A stretch of DNA of 64,000 bases, from assembly GCA_018136815.1 (NCBI GenBank), contig CM030936.1, positions 2,376,331 to 2,440,330 on the forward strand. Reading direction: 5' to 3'. The DNA comes from Isochrysis galbana. Its lineage: Eukaryota > Haptophyta > Isochrysidales > Isochrysidaceae. The notes beneath the pieces are model-generated. The model searched no databases and had not been told where the DNA came from. It saw only the letters and a program-made list of their open reading frames with translations. Below, one piece after another: positions 20,623-30,068 of the stretch; within the stretch, counting starts at the first letter, position 1, and each line of letters begins with the position of its first letter. Made by a program: the position numbers and the translations under genes.

Positions 20623-22671
20623 CAAAGGAAGCCATCGACACACAAAAAAAAGAGGAGCGCTTTCAGCAGCACATCGAAGAGTGCCGCTTCGGCGCAGCGG
20701 TGAGAATACAAGATCTCGATACCGGTGAAGGAGCTACTCGATTGCTTGAGACGTCGCCCCTTGCGATACATTTCTTGCAGACGGACCTCCGAAAAATACA
20801 ACCAAGTACCTGCACATCTCCCGATGTATCTCAGATGCGATGAAGGCATTTGCCGAGGCTCTTGTCAAGGGGGGTTTGAAGAATCTCACCACTCTCAGTC
20901 TCCGGTACAATGGGACGGAGGGGATGGAAGCATTCGCGGAGGCCATCTCCAATGGGGCCTTGAGAGATCTGAAAACACTCGATCTTAGGACCCAGAAGGG
21001 GATAAAAGCCTTCGCAGAGGCCATCTCCAATGGGGCCTTGCACAACCTCGAACATCTCGAGCTCGATGCGAACGCAATTGGCAACGAGGAGATGAAGGCA
21101 ATTGCAGAGGCTCTTGTCACGGGGGGGGGCTTGAAGAATCTCCTTCATCTCAATCTCATACACAACAAGATTGGTGATGAGGGGATGAAGGCTTTTGCAG
21201 AGGCCATCTCCAGAGGGGCCTTGGAGAATCTCGTCACTCTCAATCTCGCTCACAACAAGATTGGCTTTGAGGGGATGCAGGCCTTTGCAGAGGCTGTCTC
21301 TAGGGGAACCTTGAACCATCTGATCAATCTCGATTTCAGGATGAACCAGATCGGTGACGAGGGAATGAAGGCATTCTGCAAGGCTCTCTTCATGGGGGCA
21401 TTGCACAATCTCCAGACTCTCAATCTCAACTCCAACATGATTGGCTCTGAGGGGATGAAAGCCTTCCCAGAGGCCCTATCCATGCTCCATATGCTCAATC
21501 TCCAGGACAACAACATTGGCAATGAGGGGATGGAGGCATTCAGCGAGGCCCTTGACAAGGGGGGGGGAGGCTTGAACAAGCTCACTCATCTCGTTCTCAA
21601 GAAGAACAACATTGCGAGGATTGGCGCATTTTGCAAGGCTCTCTGCATGGGAGCCTTCCACAATCTCGAACATCTTGATATCGGTGGGAACGCGATCGGT
21701 GACGAGGAGATGAAGGCATTGGCAGAGGCTATCTCGAGGGGGGCCTTGGGCAATCTCATACATCTAGATCTCGCTCACAACAAGATTGGCGAGGAGGGGA
21801 TGAAAGCATTCAGTGAGTCCATGGGAGCCTTGGGCAATCTCAAACATCTGGATCTCGCTCAGAACACAATTGGTGACGAGGAGATGAAAGCATTTGCAGA
21901 GGCTTTATCCAAGGGAGCCTTGAACAATCTAGAAAGGCTCCACCTCTGTACCAACCAAATCGGCAATGAGGGGATGAAGGCATTCACCAAGGCTGTGTCC
22001 AAGGGGGCCTTGAAGAGTCTCACACACATTGATTTGGATGAGAACAACATCGGCGACGAGGGAATCAAGTCATTCTCTGAGGCTATCTCCATGGGGGCTT
22101 TGAGCCATCTCGAGTATCTAGCCATGTACAGGAACGAAATTGAGGATGAGGGGATCAACGCATTTGCTCTGGTGCTATCCATGGGGGCGTTGAACAACCT
22201 CGAATATCTTGATGTTTCTCAAAATAAATATGAGAGGGTGGAGACATTGAGACAATCCATGGGGACCTTGAAGCATATCAAAAACCTCGATTTCTGACGG
22301 GGGGTGTCTTTTGGGGAAGTGTGGAGGTGCCCCCCCCCAGTCAGGAGCTTTGTGAAGAAGGGTGGACGCGCTTGCTGGTAGTCATCCACCGTGTACCGTT
22401 TTATTGTAAAAGCGATGTGTTATCAAACCCGTTACGAAACACATTCCACAACTAGATTTCAGTCACACTGGAGGGAGTTCACCCCGATGGGCTCCTCTGC
22501 TACACGTCTGTGCGCTCTGCGGAGACACCTGATCCAGAAGAAACCTTGCCAACTCCCCACCTTTGTAGTTCCGACTTTCTACAGGCGTGACGTCGGAGCT
22601 GAACGCTTTTCCATTTCTTAGGGTCTGTGCGAAAAGGTATCACAGTAGGAAATCATGGATCTCCGGGCACG
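20412..22671. repeat. 55-bp perfect inverted repeat flanking LRR ORF 2
   Basis: The arms are 20412-20467 and 22616-22671. The left arm starts CGTGCCCGGAGATCCATGAT and ends CGCACAGACCCTAAG; the right arm is its exact reverse complement over 55 bases. The enclosed 2.15 kb holds the whole second LRR ORF. The IS5-type transposase starts right after the right arm. Confidence 0.9.
20840..22297 (+). CDS. leucine-rich repeat protein 2 (RNase-inhibitor type)
   Basis: A single open frame from the ATG at 20840 encodes 485 aa made almost wholly of 28-31-aa repeats (GDEGMKAFAEAISRGALENL, then VTLNLAHNKIG and so on), about sixteen of them. The repeats resemble those of the first LRR ORF but have more varied spacing, with GGGG insertions at two linkers. 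There is no cap domain, signal peptide or catalytic domain; the first repeat begins abruptly, so the 5' end of the original gene may be missing. The ORF lies inside a 55-bp inverted repeat and 0.4 kb upstream of an IS5-type transposase. It probably mediates protein binding if it is expressed. Confidence 0.65.
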   Translation: MKAFAEALVKGGLKNLTTLSLRYNGTEGMEAFAEAISNGALRDLKTLDLRTQKGIKAFAEAISNGALHNLEHLELDANAIGNEEMKAIAEALVTGGGLKNLLHLNLIHNKIGDEGMKAFAEAISRGALENLVTLNLAHNKIGFEGMQAFAEAVSRGTLNHLINLDFRMNQIGDEGMKAFCKALFMGALHNLQTLNLNSNMIGSEGMKAFPEALSMLHMLNLQDNNIGNEGMEAFSEALDKGGGGLNKLTHLVLKKNNIARIGAFCKALCMGAFHNLEHLDIGGNAIGDEEMKALAEAISRGALGNLIHLDLAHNKIGEEGMKAFSESMGALGNLKHLDLAQNTIGDEEMKAFAEALSKGALNNLERLHLCTNQIGNEGMKAFTKAVSKGALKSLTHIDLDENNIGDEGIKSFSEAISMGALSHLEYLAMYRNEIEDEGINAFALVLSMGALNNLEYLDVSQNKYERVETLRQSMGTLKHIKNLDF

Positions 22672-22694
22672 TGGAGCAATCACCGCCGCAGTAA
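22298..22694. other. spacer between LRR ORF 2 and the transposase
   Basis: No gene is supported. The segment holds a C-run (22330-22339), a 75-codon open frame without recognisable content, and the right arm of the 55-bp inverted repeat (22616-22671). Confidence 0.4.
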
Positions 22695-23396
22695 CTTCCC
22701 TACTGCCCCTTACCGGTGGTAGGTAGACCCAGAGCAGATGTCAACCAAATGCTCGACAAGATGTGCCATATCCTATGGACAGGAGCACCATGGAGGTCCC
22801 TTGGTTCCGGGTACAGCACCGTACATGGCACATTCCTCAAATGGAGCAGGGTGGGCGTCTTCGAGACAGCATACAGAGCACTCCTCAGGCTAGAGAGGAG
22901 ACGGACGCCACGAAGGGGCGTATTCCATTGTATCGATTCCACATTTGTCAAAAGTATCTACGGACGTGATTGTATTGGCAGAAACCCGACTGATCGAGGA
23001 AGGATGGCCACCAAAGTATCCGCCCTTGTGGACCAAGACGGGATTCCACTCTCGCTTCGCTTCTTTCCTGCCAATGTTTCAGACCAAGTCACTGTGGAAG
23101 AGACCTTGCGACATGCTCCTCATCCACGACGAGGCACACCATTGTATGCGGATAAGGGCTATGATTCAGGAAACAACAGGAGTATCCTCGAGTCTTTCGG
23201 ATATGTAGAACGCATCTCAAAGCGAAGGCAGACGACTCACCGCCTTGTCAACCGACGCAGAAATGTTGTCGAGCGAACATTCTCTTGGTTGGACAGATGC
23301 AGGCGTCTTCTGGTCCGATATGACGCCTCCATCCAAGCATATGCAGCATGGACGTGGCTAGGATCTATTCGGCTCCTGAGTCGCCGCATTGCATGA
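22695..23396 (+). CDS. IS5-family DDE transposase (IS427-like), start lost
   Basis: The open frame runs from 22695 to 23396 without a good ATG at its head; the first in-frame Met is near 22749. It begins with the DUF4096-like start (GRPRADVNQMLDKM, ILWTGAPWRSLGSGYST). The DDE core follows: HCIDSTFVKS with the first Asp, LYADKGYDSGNNR with the second, and NVVERTFSWLDRCRRLLVRY with the Glu. These are the residues of bacterial IS5/IS427 transposases, which also occur in giant viruses and a few eukaryotes. It is about 230 aa, near full length. The frame upstream is closed by a stop at 22692, suggesting loss of the start. It lies 55 bp before a Fanzor-like ORF in the same orientation. Confidence 0.85.
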   Translation, partial: LPYCPLPVVGRPRADVNQMLDKMCHILWTGAPWRSLGSGYSTVHGTFLKWSRVGVFETAYRALLRLERRRTPRRGVFHCIDSTFVKSIYGRDCIGRNPTDRGRMATKVSALVDQDGIPLSLRFFPANVSDQVTVEETLRHAPHPRRGTPLYADKGYDSGNNRSILESFGYVERISKRRQTTHRLVNRRRNVVERTFSWLDRCRRLLVRYDASIQAYAAWTWLGSIRLLSRRIA

Positions 23397-23451
23397 AGGG
23401 AGTGCATTCTGTGTGCATTCCACTACATCCTCAGATTAGATCACTCGCACG

Positions 23452-24054
23452 GAGTAGGAGCTGCTATGTGCACTTTCCCATAACGCACTTGCAGCATGGG
23501 ACGTGCTAGTGCACCCACAAAAGCATCCGCAGCGCTCGATGGATCGTTGGAGGGAGTCGAGAAAGGCGAGAAGTGCACTGGACCGAATCGCAGACCGAGT
23601 CTGGGGAATCAAGAAGCGCAAGAAGGGGGAGCCCAAAAAAACAGACTCTGACAAGGACAAGGAACGGACCGTTGTCCTCGTTGGAGATGGGTCGTTTGGC
23701 GATACTTTCCCCCAAAAAAAGTTTGTCCGCGCACTCGCGTGCCGCGGAGTGACGATTGTACTCGACGAGTACCACACCTCCTTGATGTGCCCCTGTGGTA
23801 CATCGGAACTCCAAGACACTGCCGCGATGTTTGGGGTTACACCCAGCGACATCCCCCGCCGCCCTCGGTGCCACAAAGCAGCCGAGTCCATGGGACCATG
23901 TTGCGCACTCTCTCCCTTCTCTTCCAACAATCGTGACACGGATCGTGATGAACTGGCGTGCATGCAAATGCTTCTGGCTGGGTTTCAAGGCATGTGTTAC
24001 GGCACCAGGCCGAAGTGGCTGTGCTCGGGGGGGTGGAGGAAAGTGCGCTTCTAG
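23452..24054 (+). CDS. Fanzor-like (eukaryotic TnpB homologue) C-terminal part
   Basis: The frame is open from 23452 to the stop at 24052-24054. The first ATG is 23539; a 5' half must be missing. In order it has WRESRKARSALDRIADRVWG; VVLVGDGSFG (the region of RuvC-II); VLDEYHTSLMCPCG with the Thr-Ser-x-x-Cys start of a four-Cys zinc ribbon; RCHKAAESMGPCC with the second Cys pair; and NNRDTDRDELACMQML, the Arg-Asp of RuvC-III. This order, Ser/Thr pair then C4 then RD, is the described Fanzor signature. The first Cys pair is C-x-C, which is unusual. A complete protein would be an RNA-guided DNA nuclease; this one lacks RuvC-I and is probably inactive. Confidence 0.75.
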
Positions 24055-24091
24055 AGTGGTTTTGTGCCCGCATAGCGTTTTCGTACATAAC

Positions 24092-24545
24092 GTTATGGCG
24101 ATGATTGAACGCTTCTCATTTGTGGTGGATGGTGGGGATTTAACGCTTCTCATCTGTGGTGGAGGGTGGGGATTGAACGCTTTTTTTCATATGTGATGGT
24201 GATGATTGAATGCTTCTCGTCTGTGGTGGAGGGTGGGGATTGAACGCTTTTTCATATGTGATGGCGATGATTGAATGCTTCTCGTCTGTGGTAGAGGGTG
24301 GGGATTGAACGCTTTTTCATATGTGATGGCGATGATTGAATGCTTCTCGTCTGTGGTGGAGGGTGGGGATTGAACGCTTTTTCATATGTGATGGCGATGA
24401 TTGAATGCTTCTCGTCTGTGGTAGAGGGTGGGGATTGAACGCTTTTTCATATGTGATGGCGATGATTGAATGCTTCTCGTCTGTGGTGGAGGGTGGGGAT
24501 TGAACGCTTTTTCATATGTGATGGCGATGATTGAATGCTTCTCGC
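24092..24545. repeat. 65-bp satellite with 130-bp higher-order period
   Basis: About six to seven units of GATGATTGAATGCTTCTCGT, CTGTGGTGGAGGGTGGGGAT, TGAACGCTTTTTCATATGTG. Landmark CTGTGG starts at 24221, 24286, 24351, 24416 and 24481, exactly 65 apart. The next bases alternate TGGA, TAGA, TGGA, TAGA, TGGA, so the array grows as a 130-bp dimer. It starts 40 bp after the stop of the Fanzor-like ORF. The two oldest units (24092-24180) are irregular. Confidence 0.92.
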
Positions 24546-25220
24546 CTTGCACAAGCACACTGCCTCATGTCGCACAAGTAGCGGAGATTTTTAAGAAGAT
24601 TTTTTTTCCCCTGCTCCAACAATGTTGCCAACAACCCGGCTCTTTCTCTTTCAGCCTTCCGAGAACTTTGCGGAATCTTTTTCTCGAACTTGGCAACCAC
24701 GACAACATGAACGTCTTGATTTCGTTCAAGGCTCAAGGCCCCTGTCCCCTGTGACATTTCGTCAGTTGGGATGACCGTCCTTTTTTTCAAGTACTACTAG
24801 CGGCAAGGCAAAGATATTCAGAAATCTAGTCTAGGGTCCAGCGTCCAGCAGCGCCTTGCTTGGTGGTCCAGAATAACAGGGAAGAACACAGATCCTCGCA
24901 AGGCCTCGCTCCAACCTGTCCAAGTAGAAACCAGGCCTCTCCTCTCCCATACTCTTCGGATGCCCTTCTTCCCCTACCCCATCGATGCCACAGTGTTCCG
25001 GCTCTCTCCACTTCCATATTCTTCTTGGTTCTTGGATTTTTCTCTTCTGGTGAGGAGGTGATCCAAGGTGTGAAGCAAAATCCAGCTTGCTCCGCTCGCC
25101 ACGGCGTCGGCCGCTCAGTGGTCGCAGACTCTTCCACCCACCCTCCTTCCCTGCCTCCCTCGCCCCCTATCCCTCCCCGCCCGGTGCACTATTACCTGAG
25201 GGTGGGTGCACGCGGCTTGG
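24546..25220. other. intergenic, no gene seen
   Basis: No coding signal is supported. A tail-like motif TTTTTAAGAAGATTTTTTTT is at about 24588-24607. The right part is the upstream region of the three-exon gene that follows; further 5' exons there cannot be excluded. Confidence 0.35.
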
Positions 25221-26485
25221 ATGGTGCCCTCGGGTGCGTTTGGGCTGCCTCGGACCGAGGACTCTGGCTCGGTGCGTGCTGAGCGGTGGGAGGAGGCCAA
25301 CCGTTCCAAGTCGGATCCGCCGCCACGCGTGCACAAGGAGAAGACGCTGCAGTACGTCCCTGCGCCGCACGGGACACCAATCGAGGGCATCGAAATCCGC
25401 GGGAGCCAGATCGTCAAGGTGGAGGCCTCCCTACCCACCGTTTGCCCCCTCTGGAGCATGTGCCCTCTAGAGCCCTCTTGGGCAATGAATGATCGCAGAC
25501 AGTACAGTCAGTGCACTGCGCTGCGTCCTGCAGCTCACGTGTATGTTCGGCGCGCAATTCTGGTAGGTTGAGGTGCTTGCTGATAGCAGCTTCGAGATGA
25601 GCCCGTTTGCCTCGTCGCTGTGCATCCCGCTTCAGCTCCGACTCAATTATGCCACTGATGGAGAGCCGGAGATGGTGAGCTCAACAAATCGCTTGCTCGC
25701 GCTCCGGCTGATGACGGAGCCTGGTATCGGCTTGCCAATGACATGGCAATCAGTTGCCACCAACAGCACAGGGGCATTGCCGCCGATGCTCGTCACGCGT
25801 GCTGACGGCGTGCCCTTCAGAGAGGCCGAGTGGCAGGTGTTGGCTGAGTACGTGCAATTCGCTGATGAGGAGCTGGAGGAGCAGCAGGCACGTAAGCCAT
25901 CGGTCTTTGCCAACTTTGTGTGCAGCCATCTGCTTAGGATTGGCGACGGCGCCGAGTCACTCTTCCACCCACCGGTGAGTCAGCCCTGACCTTGAGCATA
26001 GTGGCTTTTCGTCCCATCCTTGTTACAAAGACCCCTCAAAATCGACTACATGGATCGGTCACTTGGCAGCGTGTGGCATTCTCCTGTGAAAGGCTGCCTC
26101 AACCAGAGCTCAGACCTCGCCAAGGAAATTTTCCTCACTTTCTGACCCAGCGTTCCCACTTCCGCGGTGCTTTACTGCTCAGGGCCAAGTTCCGCTCTAC
26201 TTCATCGACGTCGTGCCTGCTCTAGCCATCAGGGTACCGCCTCGCTCAACAGTACGGCCGCGTAGGCTTAAAGGGCAACCTGAGCTGAATGGACGCATGG
26301 GGACGGTGGTGAAATATGATGAAGCCAAGCTGCGCGTGGGCGTTGAATTTCCTGCTCCTACGGGTGTGGTCTCCATCCGCGCGAGTAATCTCGAAATCAC
26401 GCCAAGAGAGAGGTCACGGAAACTTTTGGACGAGCATGAGAGGAGGAGGCGCGCAGAGTATGGACGACGGTGGGCTGCAAACTAG
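25221..26485 (+). CDS. three-exon gene of unknown function
   Basis: Exons 25221-25418, 25567-25974 and 26183-26485 join in phase 0 with clean GT-AG borders (302 aa). Exon 1 is polar, with VHKEKTLQYVPAP. Exon 2 is a globular part (SLCIPLQLRLNYATDGEPEM, VFANFVCSHLLRIGDG). Exon 3 contains ELNGRMGTVVKYDEAKLRVG followed by VEFPAPTGVVSIRASNLE, a small beta module I have seen repeatedly in algal proteins (LNG-x-x-G-x-V...NL), and then a charged helix. There is no signal peptide or membrane segment. The ATG at 25221 is the first in frame; upstream exons may exist. No specific function is proposed. Confidence 0.6.
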
Positions 26486-26629
26486 CTCTGCCGTAGCCAG
26501 TGGCGGCAGGAAGCGTTCGGTTGCCGAAGGATGCAGCATCATGCCAGAATGCTAGCAGCGGCTTGTATCGCCTCATGCATACTAGTGCCTGGTGTGGCCG
26601 GAGCGCACAACAACGACGCGCGTCCTGGC

Positions 26630-26745
26630 TCCTGTCCCGACATGGCCAGCCCATCGCTCCAAACCCTCCTCCCCCCTAGTCGACAGGCAGACAGGTGTAG
26701 CATGGGGGCCCTTGGAACTCAGGAGCGCTAGCGAGGGAGGAAAAA
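26630..26745. repeat. family D fragment
   Basis: The stretch from CCGACATGGCCAGCCCATCG to GGAGCGCTAGCGAGGGAGG matches 28435-28545 inside the complete family D element, with scattered substitutions. Only about 115 bp remain. Confidence 0.6.
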
Positions 26746-27922
26746 AAACATTCTTGAAAAAGTCCGCTAAGCTACTGTCTACACTCTTTCTTCCGAGCCC
26801 CCGCTGCCATCGCCCTTGCCTCCTCCGCACCCTCCTTCCCGCTCCCCCCCTCATTCCTTGTTCTTCGGTTTCGGGGGGTCGGCCCACGTGCACCACCTTG
26901 GGCCTAGCGTTGGGAGGGGGGTGAAACGGGCCTGTTGAGGCTTCTTCGATTTGCGACGTGTTCATGGACGCCGCGTTGTGGGGGCCCGGCCTAATCGGCT
27001 TTCCCCATGGTGAGATGTACTCTCAGGCGCTTCGCCTTCCCTGCCCGGGGAGCTATCCTTGGTCATTCGCGCGTGTGCTAGCTTTTTGTCTGACGGTATG
27101 TCATAGGTATGTTCTATGCCTAGTCTTTCAAACCTACTTTTATAAGTCTATAAGTGGGGGTCAATCAATGGATGGGGGCCTCGCGTCCCCCTCTCTCCAT
27201 CGCGGACACCCCCCGGGGTGGGCCCGTACATTCAACCTCAGCCCCTGCCCCTGCCCTATCATCATTCTGGCCGCGAGCCGCACTCCCAGGCCCGCATGGG
27301 CCAGCTCTCTCTCTCTCTCCCCCCCCCCCCCCCCCCCCATTCTTATGCTCTTTCTTCTTTGCTCTCTTGCTTTTTATTCTATTGCACATGGGGTGTAGGG
27401 TATATGTTTTTGCCAGAGATGCGCGCGAGAGGAGACAGACATACGGAGGGAGGGAGGGAGAGAGAAGAGCAAAGTGTCCAAGCGGGAAAATCTACTGGTT
27501 TTTCCTCAATAAACCTTTTAAAAAAACCTTTTAAAATTCTCACCTCGCGCGCGGCTATGTAGCTGTCTATCGTAGCCACGCCCATTTCCCTTCCTCTCCC
27601 TCGCTTCCCGCCTTGCGGCATCTCCCCTCGTGCTCTACTTAGGGGCCCAGGGTGTGGGGGGGGTTGGGTAGGGCGGGGGTGCACCGGCCCCTAGTGGTCT
27701 GTTCACGCCTTCCTCCTGTGCCTCTAGGTGGCCCGTTTCTCGCTGTGCTGGTGTAAGCGGTTCGTTGTTGCTGTGTCGTCTTTGCTCGCGGCGCCCGTCT
27801 CTTCTGGGATGTCTTCGTGGAGGGAGACGCGCCTCTCCTTCAGGCGAGCTTCCCGGCTATGCCGATTGCCTCTGCCACGATGCGTACAAATAGGTTGCCG
27901 CGTCAAGCTTCCGAATTTGTGC
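26746..27922. other. repeat-rich stretch without a gene
   Basis: A segment at 27160-27310 (GCCTCGCGTCCCCCTCTCTCC, ATCGCGGACACC, GTGGGCCCGTACA) recurs at 50940-51010. A C-run lies at 27321-27340. At 27505-27560 the minus strand shows the hairpin-tail motif (CCGCGCGCGAGG then TTTTAAAAGGTTTTTTT). The following AGCCACGCCC block recurs at 58868, also after a minus-strand tail motif. No protein-coding gene is supported. Confidence 0.4.
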
Positions 27923-29503
27923 TCAAAGGGCCCACGGGTGCTCTCGTCTTCTATTTTCAGCGTCGCCTTCAATGTTTGATTTCTCGGTTATCTTGGGTTT
28001 CTCTCGCCTCGTTGTTCCAATTCTGGATTTCTTCTATTCCGGTTGCTTTGTTCTCCTTCCATGCTGCTCGTCGAGACGACTCGAATTTAGTCGGGGAGTG
28101 TCGTATTCCATACGATGACAGACTTTTACTTCTAACCTGTGGGTTATTTTAAGCCTCAAGGTCTCGCCGGCGACATTCCACCCCTTCTCTTACTTTCTTT
28201 CGGTGTCATCAAACGTTCCTTGACTGTCTTCTGTCTTCTCTTCGTGTATCGGGAACTAAGTTTATACTTGGTTCGCCCATGGGGGGGCACGAGCCCCCCT
28301 CTCTCTCCACTCCTCCCCTGCCGTGGGGGAGGAACCACCCATCCTCCTGGCATGCCTGATGGCTTGCCAGGAGGCCACTGCCCTGCTGACCCACTCTCTC
28401 CCTGACAGGCTCGCCTGATTCGCGCGTCCTGGCCCCTCGTGGCCAGCCCATCGCTCCAACCCCCCCTCCCCCCCTGTTCGACAGGCAGACAGGTGCAGAC
28501 TGGGGGCCCCTGAGGCCCAGGAGCGCCAGCGAGGGAGAGGCAGGGGAGACCAGGGCCCAGCCCCAGCCTCCTCTGCCCCCTGAGCTGGCCTCCAGGAGCC
28601 TCCAGGGGGCGCCAGAGGCAGCTGCAGGCCTGTCGCAGGCGCGCCATCGCGCGTGCCTGCAGGAGAGGGGAGAGAGAGCGCGGAGAAGGGGGGGGGCGGA
28701 GCGAGTGCTCCGCTCACCGGAAAATATGTAAGTCCCGCACCTGTTTACAGGAGAAGTCGGGACTGAGAACGCCGCCAGCCCGGTAGGCATAGGAGGAAGG
28801 GGGGAACGGATCACCGGGGGGGGGCGCGGGCCACCGACCATATCTAAGCCCTTTTCCCCTATCCCCCTAGTAGTGCACGGGGGGAGCCGCCTGATGGCGG
28901 GGGGGAAAGGGCCGGGAGAGAGGGGGTGTAGAAAGGTTTGCTGCGTGAGTAGAAAGTAGAGGGTCCACGGCCGCGTGTGCGGTGAGACTATTAAGAAGTT
29001 AATTAATCTCTTCGTGTATCGGTGGTAGCTCCCCAGCGAGGTCTGCCTTCGCTATTCCGACTTCTCTGTCGCACGTCTGTGCGCCGATAAGTTGCCTTGG
29101 TACCGACGCTTGGCAGTCCGTCCTAGGTGTGGTTAGTTTTCGCCCTGTTTGGTTTAGTTCGTGTGTGTCCGTGTGTCGGAACCTTCTTTTTGAGTCCCTG
29201 CGTTGTAGTCCCTCGTGTCTACCTTGGACCTAAGAAGCTCTCATTCTCACTCTCTTTCTTCCACTAGCTCACTAGCTAGCCTCGGCCCCACCCTCCAACG
29301 CCGCGCGTTGCGAGCCTCCGAACCTTCGTCTCCCTCTTCGTCCCTAGCACTCGATGGCTGGCACTGTCAGACCCGACTTCTACTATGACCTCTCAGACAT
29401 ATTCCCGCAAGCAACAACCAACGACTCTTTCACGGCCGCGTCAGCTGCCGGCTCGATCGAACGGCCCTCTGCCTACGAGCCAGTAGTCATCGCGTGTTCG
29501 ACA
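27923..29503 (+). mobile_element. family A retroelement 5' module, copy 2, with nested insertion
   Basis: The copy begins in TCAAAGGGCCCACGGGTGCT, runs through GTCGTATTCCATACGATGAC (28090) and ends with the ORF start at 29354 (RPDFYYDLSDIFPQ). The family D element 28253-29006 sits inside the leader and splits it cleanly; the two halves continue each other when the insert and one target copy are removed. After 29503 the sequence is unrelated to the other family A copies. Confidence 0.65.
28253..29006 (+). mobile_element. family D non-coding element, copy 1, with 16-bp target duplication
   Basis: The insert starts GAACTAAGTTTATACTTGG and ends GAGACTATTAAGAAGTTAAT plus TAA. It is flanked by TCTCTTCGTGTATCGG at 28237-28252 and 29007-29022, an exact 16-bp duplication of family A sequence. 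It has no ORF with protein-like character. Features shared with copy 2: a Gly/Pro-type GC-rich body; the stem-loop AGTCCCG...CCTGTTTACAGG...CGGGACT (28731-28764); CCGCCTGATGGCGG; and the end hairpin CCGCGTGTGCGG (28971-28982). Long target copies and a structured RNA point to retroposition. Confidence 0.8.
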
Positions 29504-30068
29504 GGCTTGTGGCTCCGACATTCCTCCTTTCCTTTTCCATTGAGGCCTGCAAGGGCGTCTTCACCTGCGGCTTCGCCCGCGTCTGCGTGCAGCATCGGCA
29601 AGCGGCTCGGTACAAATTCCCAGTTGGAAGAAGAAAAATTATTCTCCCCCAATAGCCACGCAGTAGCTTGGGGGGGGGGGTCTCTTATTGAAGGAATATC
29701 CAATTCGAACGAAATACGTATATTATATTAAATATTACGTAATACTAGAAGGAATACTTCATTTACTCCAGTTTTGCAAAGGGGTTGGGCTTCCCGCCAT
29801 CAAGGATCAATCAAGGAGTGGGCCACACTCTTGGGTTGGTATCTCGTTGCTAGATGTGTCAATGTGAGAATACCCATCATGAACCCAACGGGAAAAGAGT
29901 GGGGGAGACGTGACCAATTGGAAAAGCCTTAGGCCCACGTGCGCACTATCCTGCTCACCGCAACACTTTTCGCGCAAGCGCTAGTGCAAGTGCTCGCGCT
30001 CTGCTGCTAATAGATCAGCGACTGTATCTAGGGATAGCACTGTTCAATCCAACTTTATCTGCACCTAC
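29504..30068. other. intergenic, no gene seen
   Basis: No supported gene. It contains AT-rich sequence around 29690-29760 and the 3' flank of the PARP gene. Confidence 0.35.

Noticed and set aside
24092-24545. CRISPR array
   Set aside because: Units are contiguous without variable spacers and the context is eukaryotic; it is a satellite.
28971-29006. Helitron 3' end (hairpin near the terminus)
   Set aside because: Helitrons insert without target duplication and end in CTRR; family D has 16-bp duplications and no CTRR.
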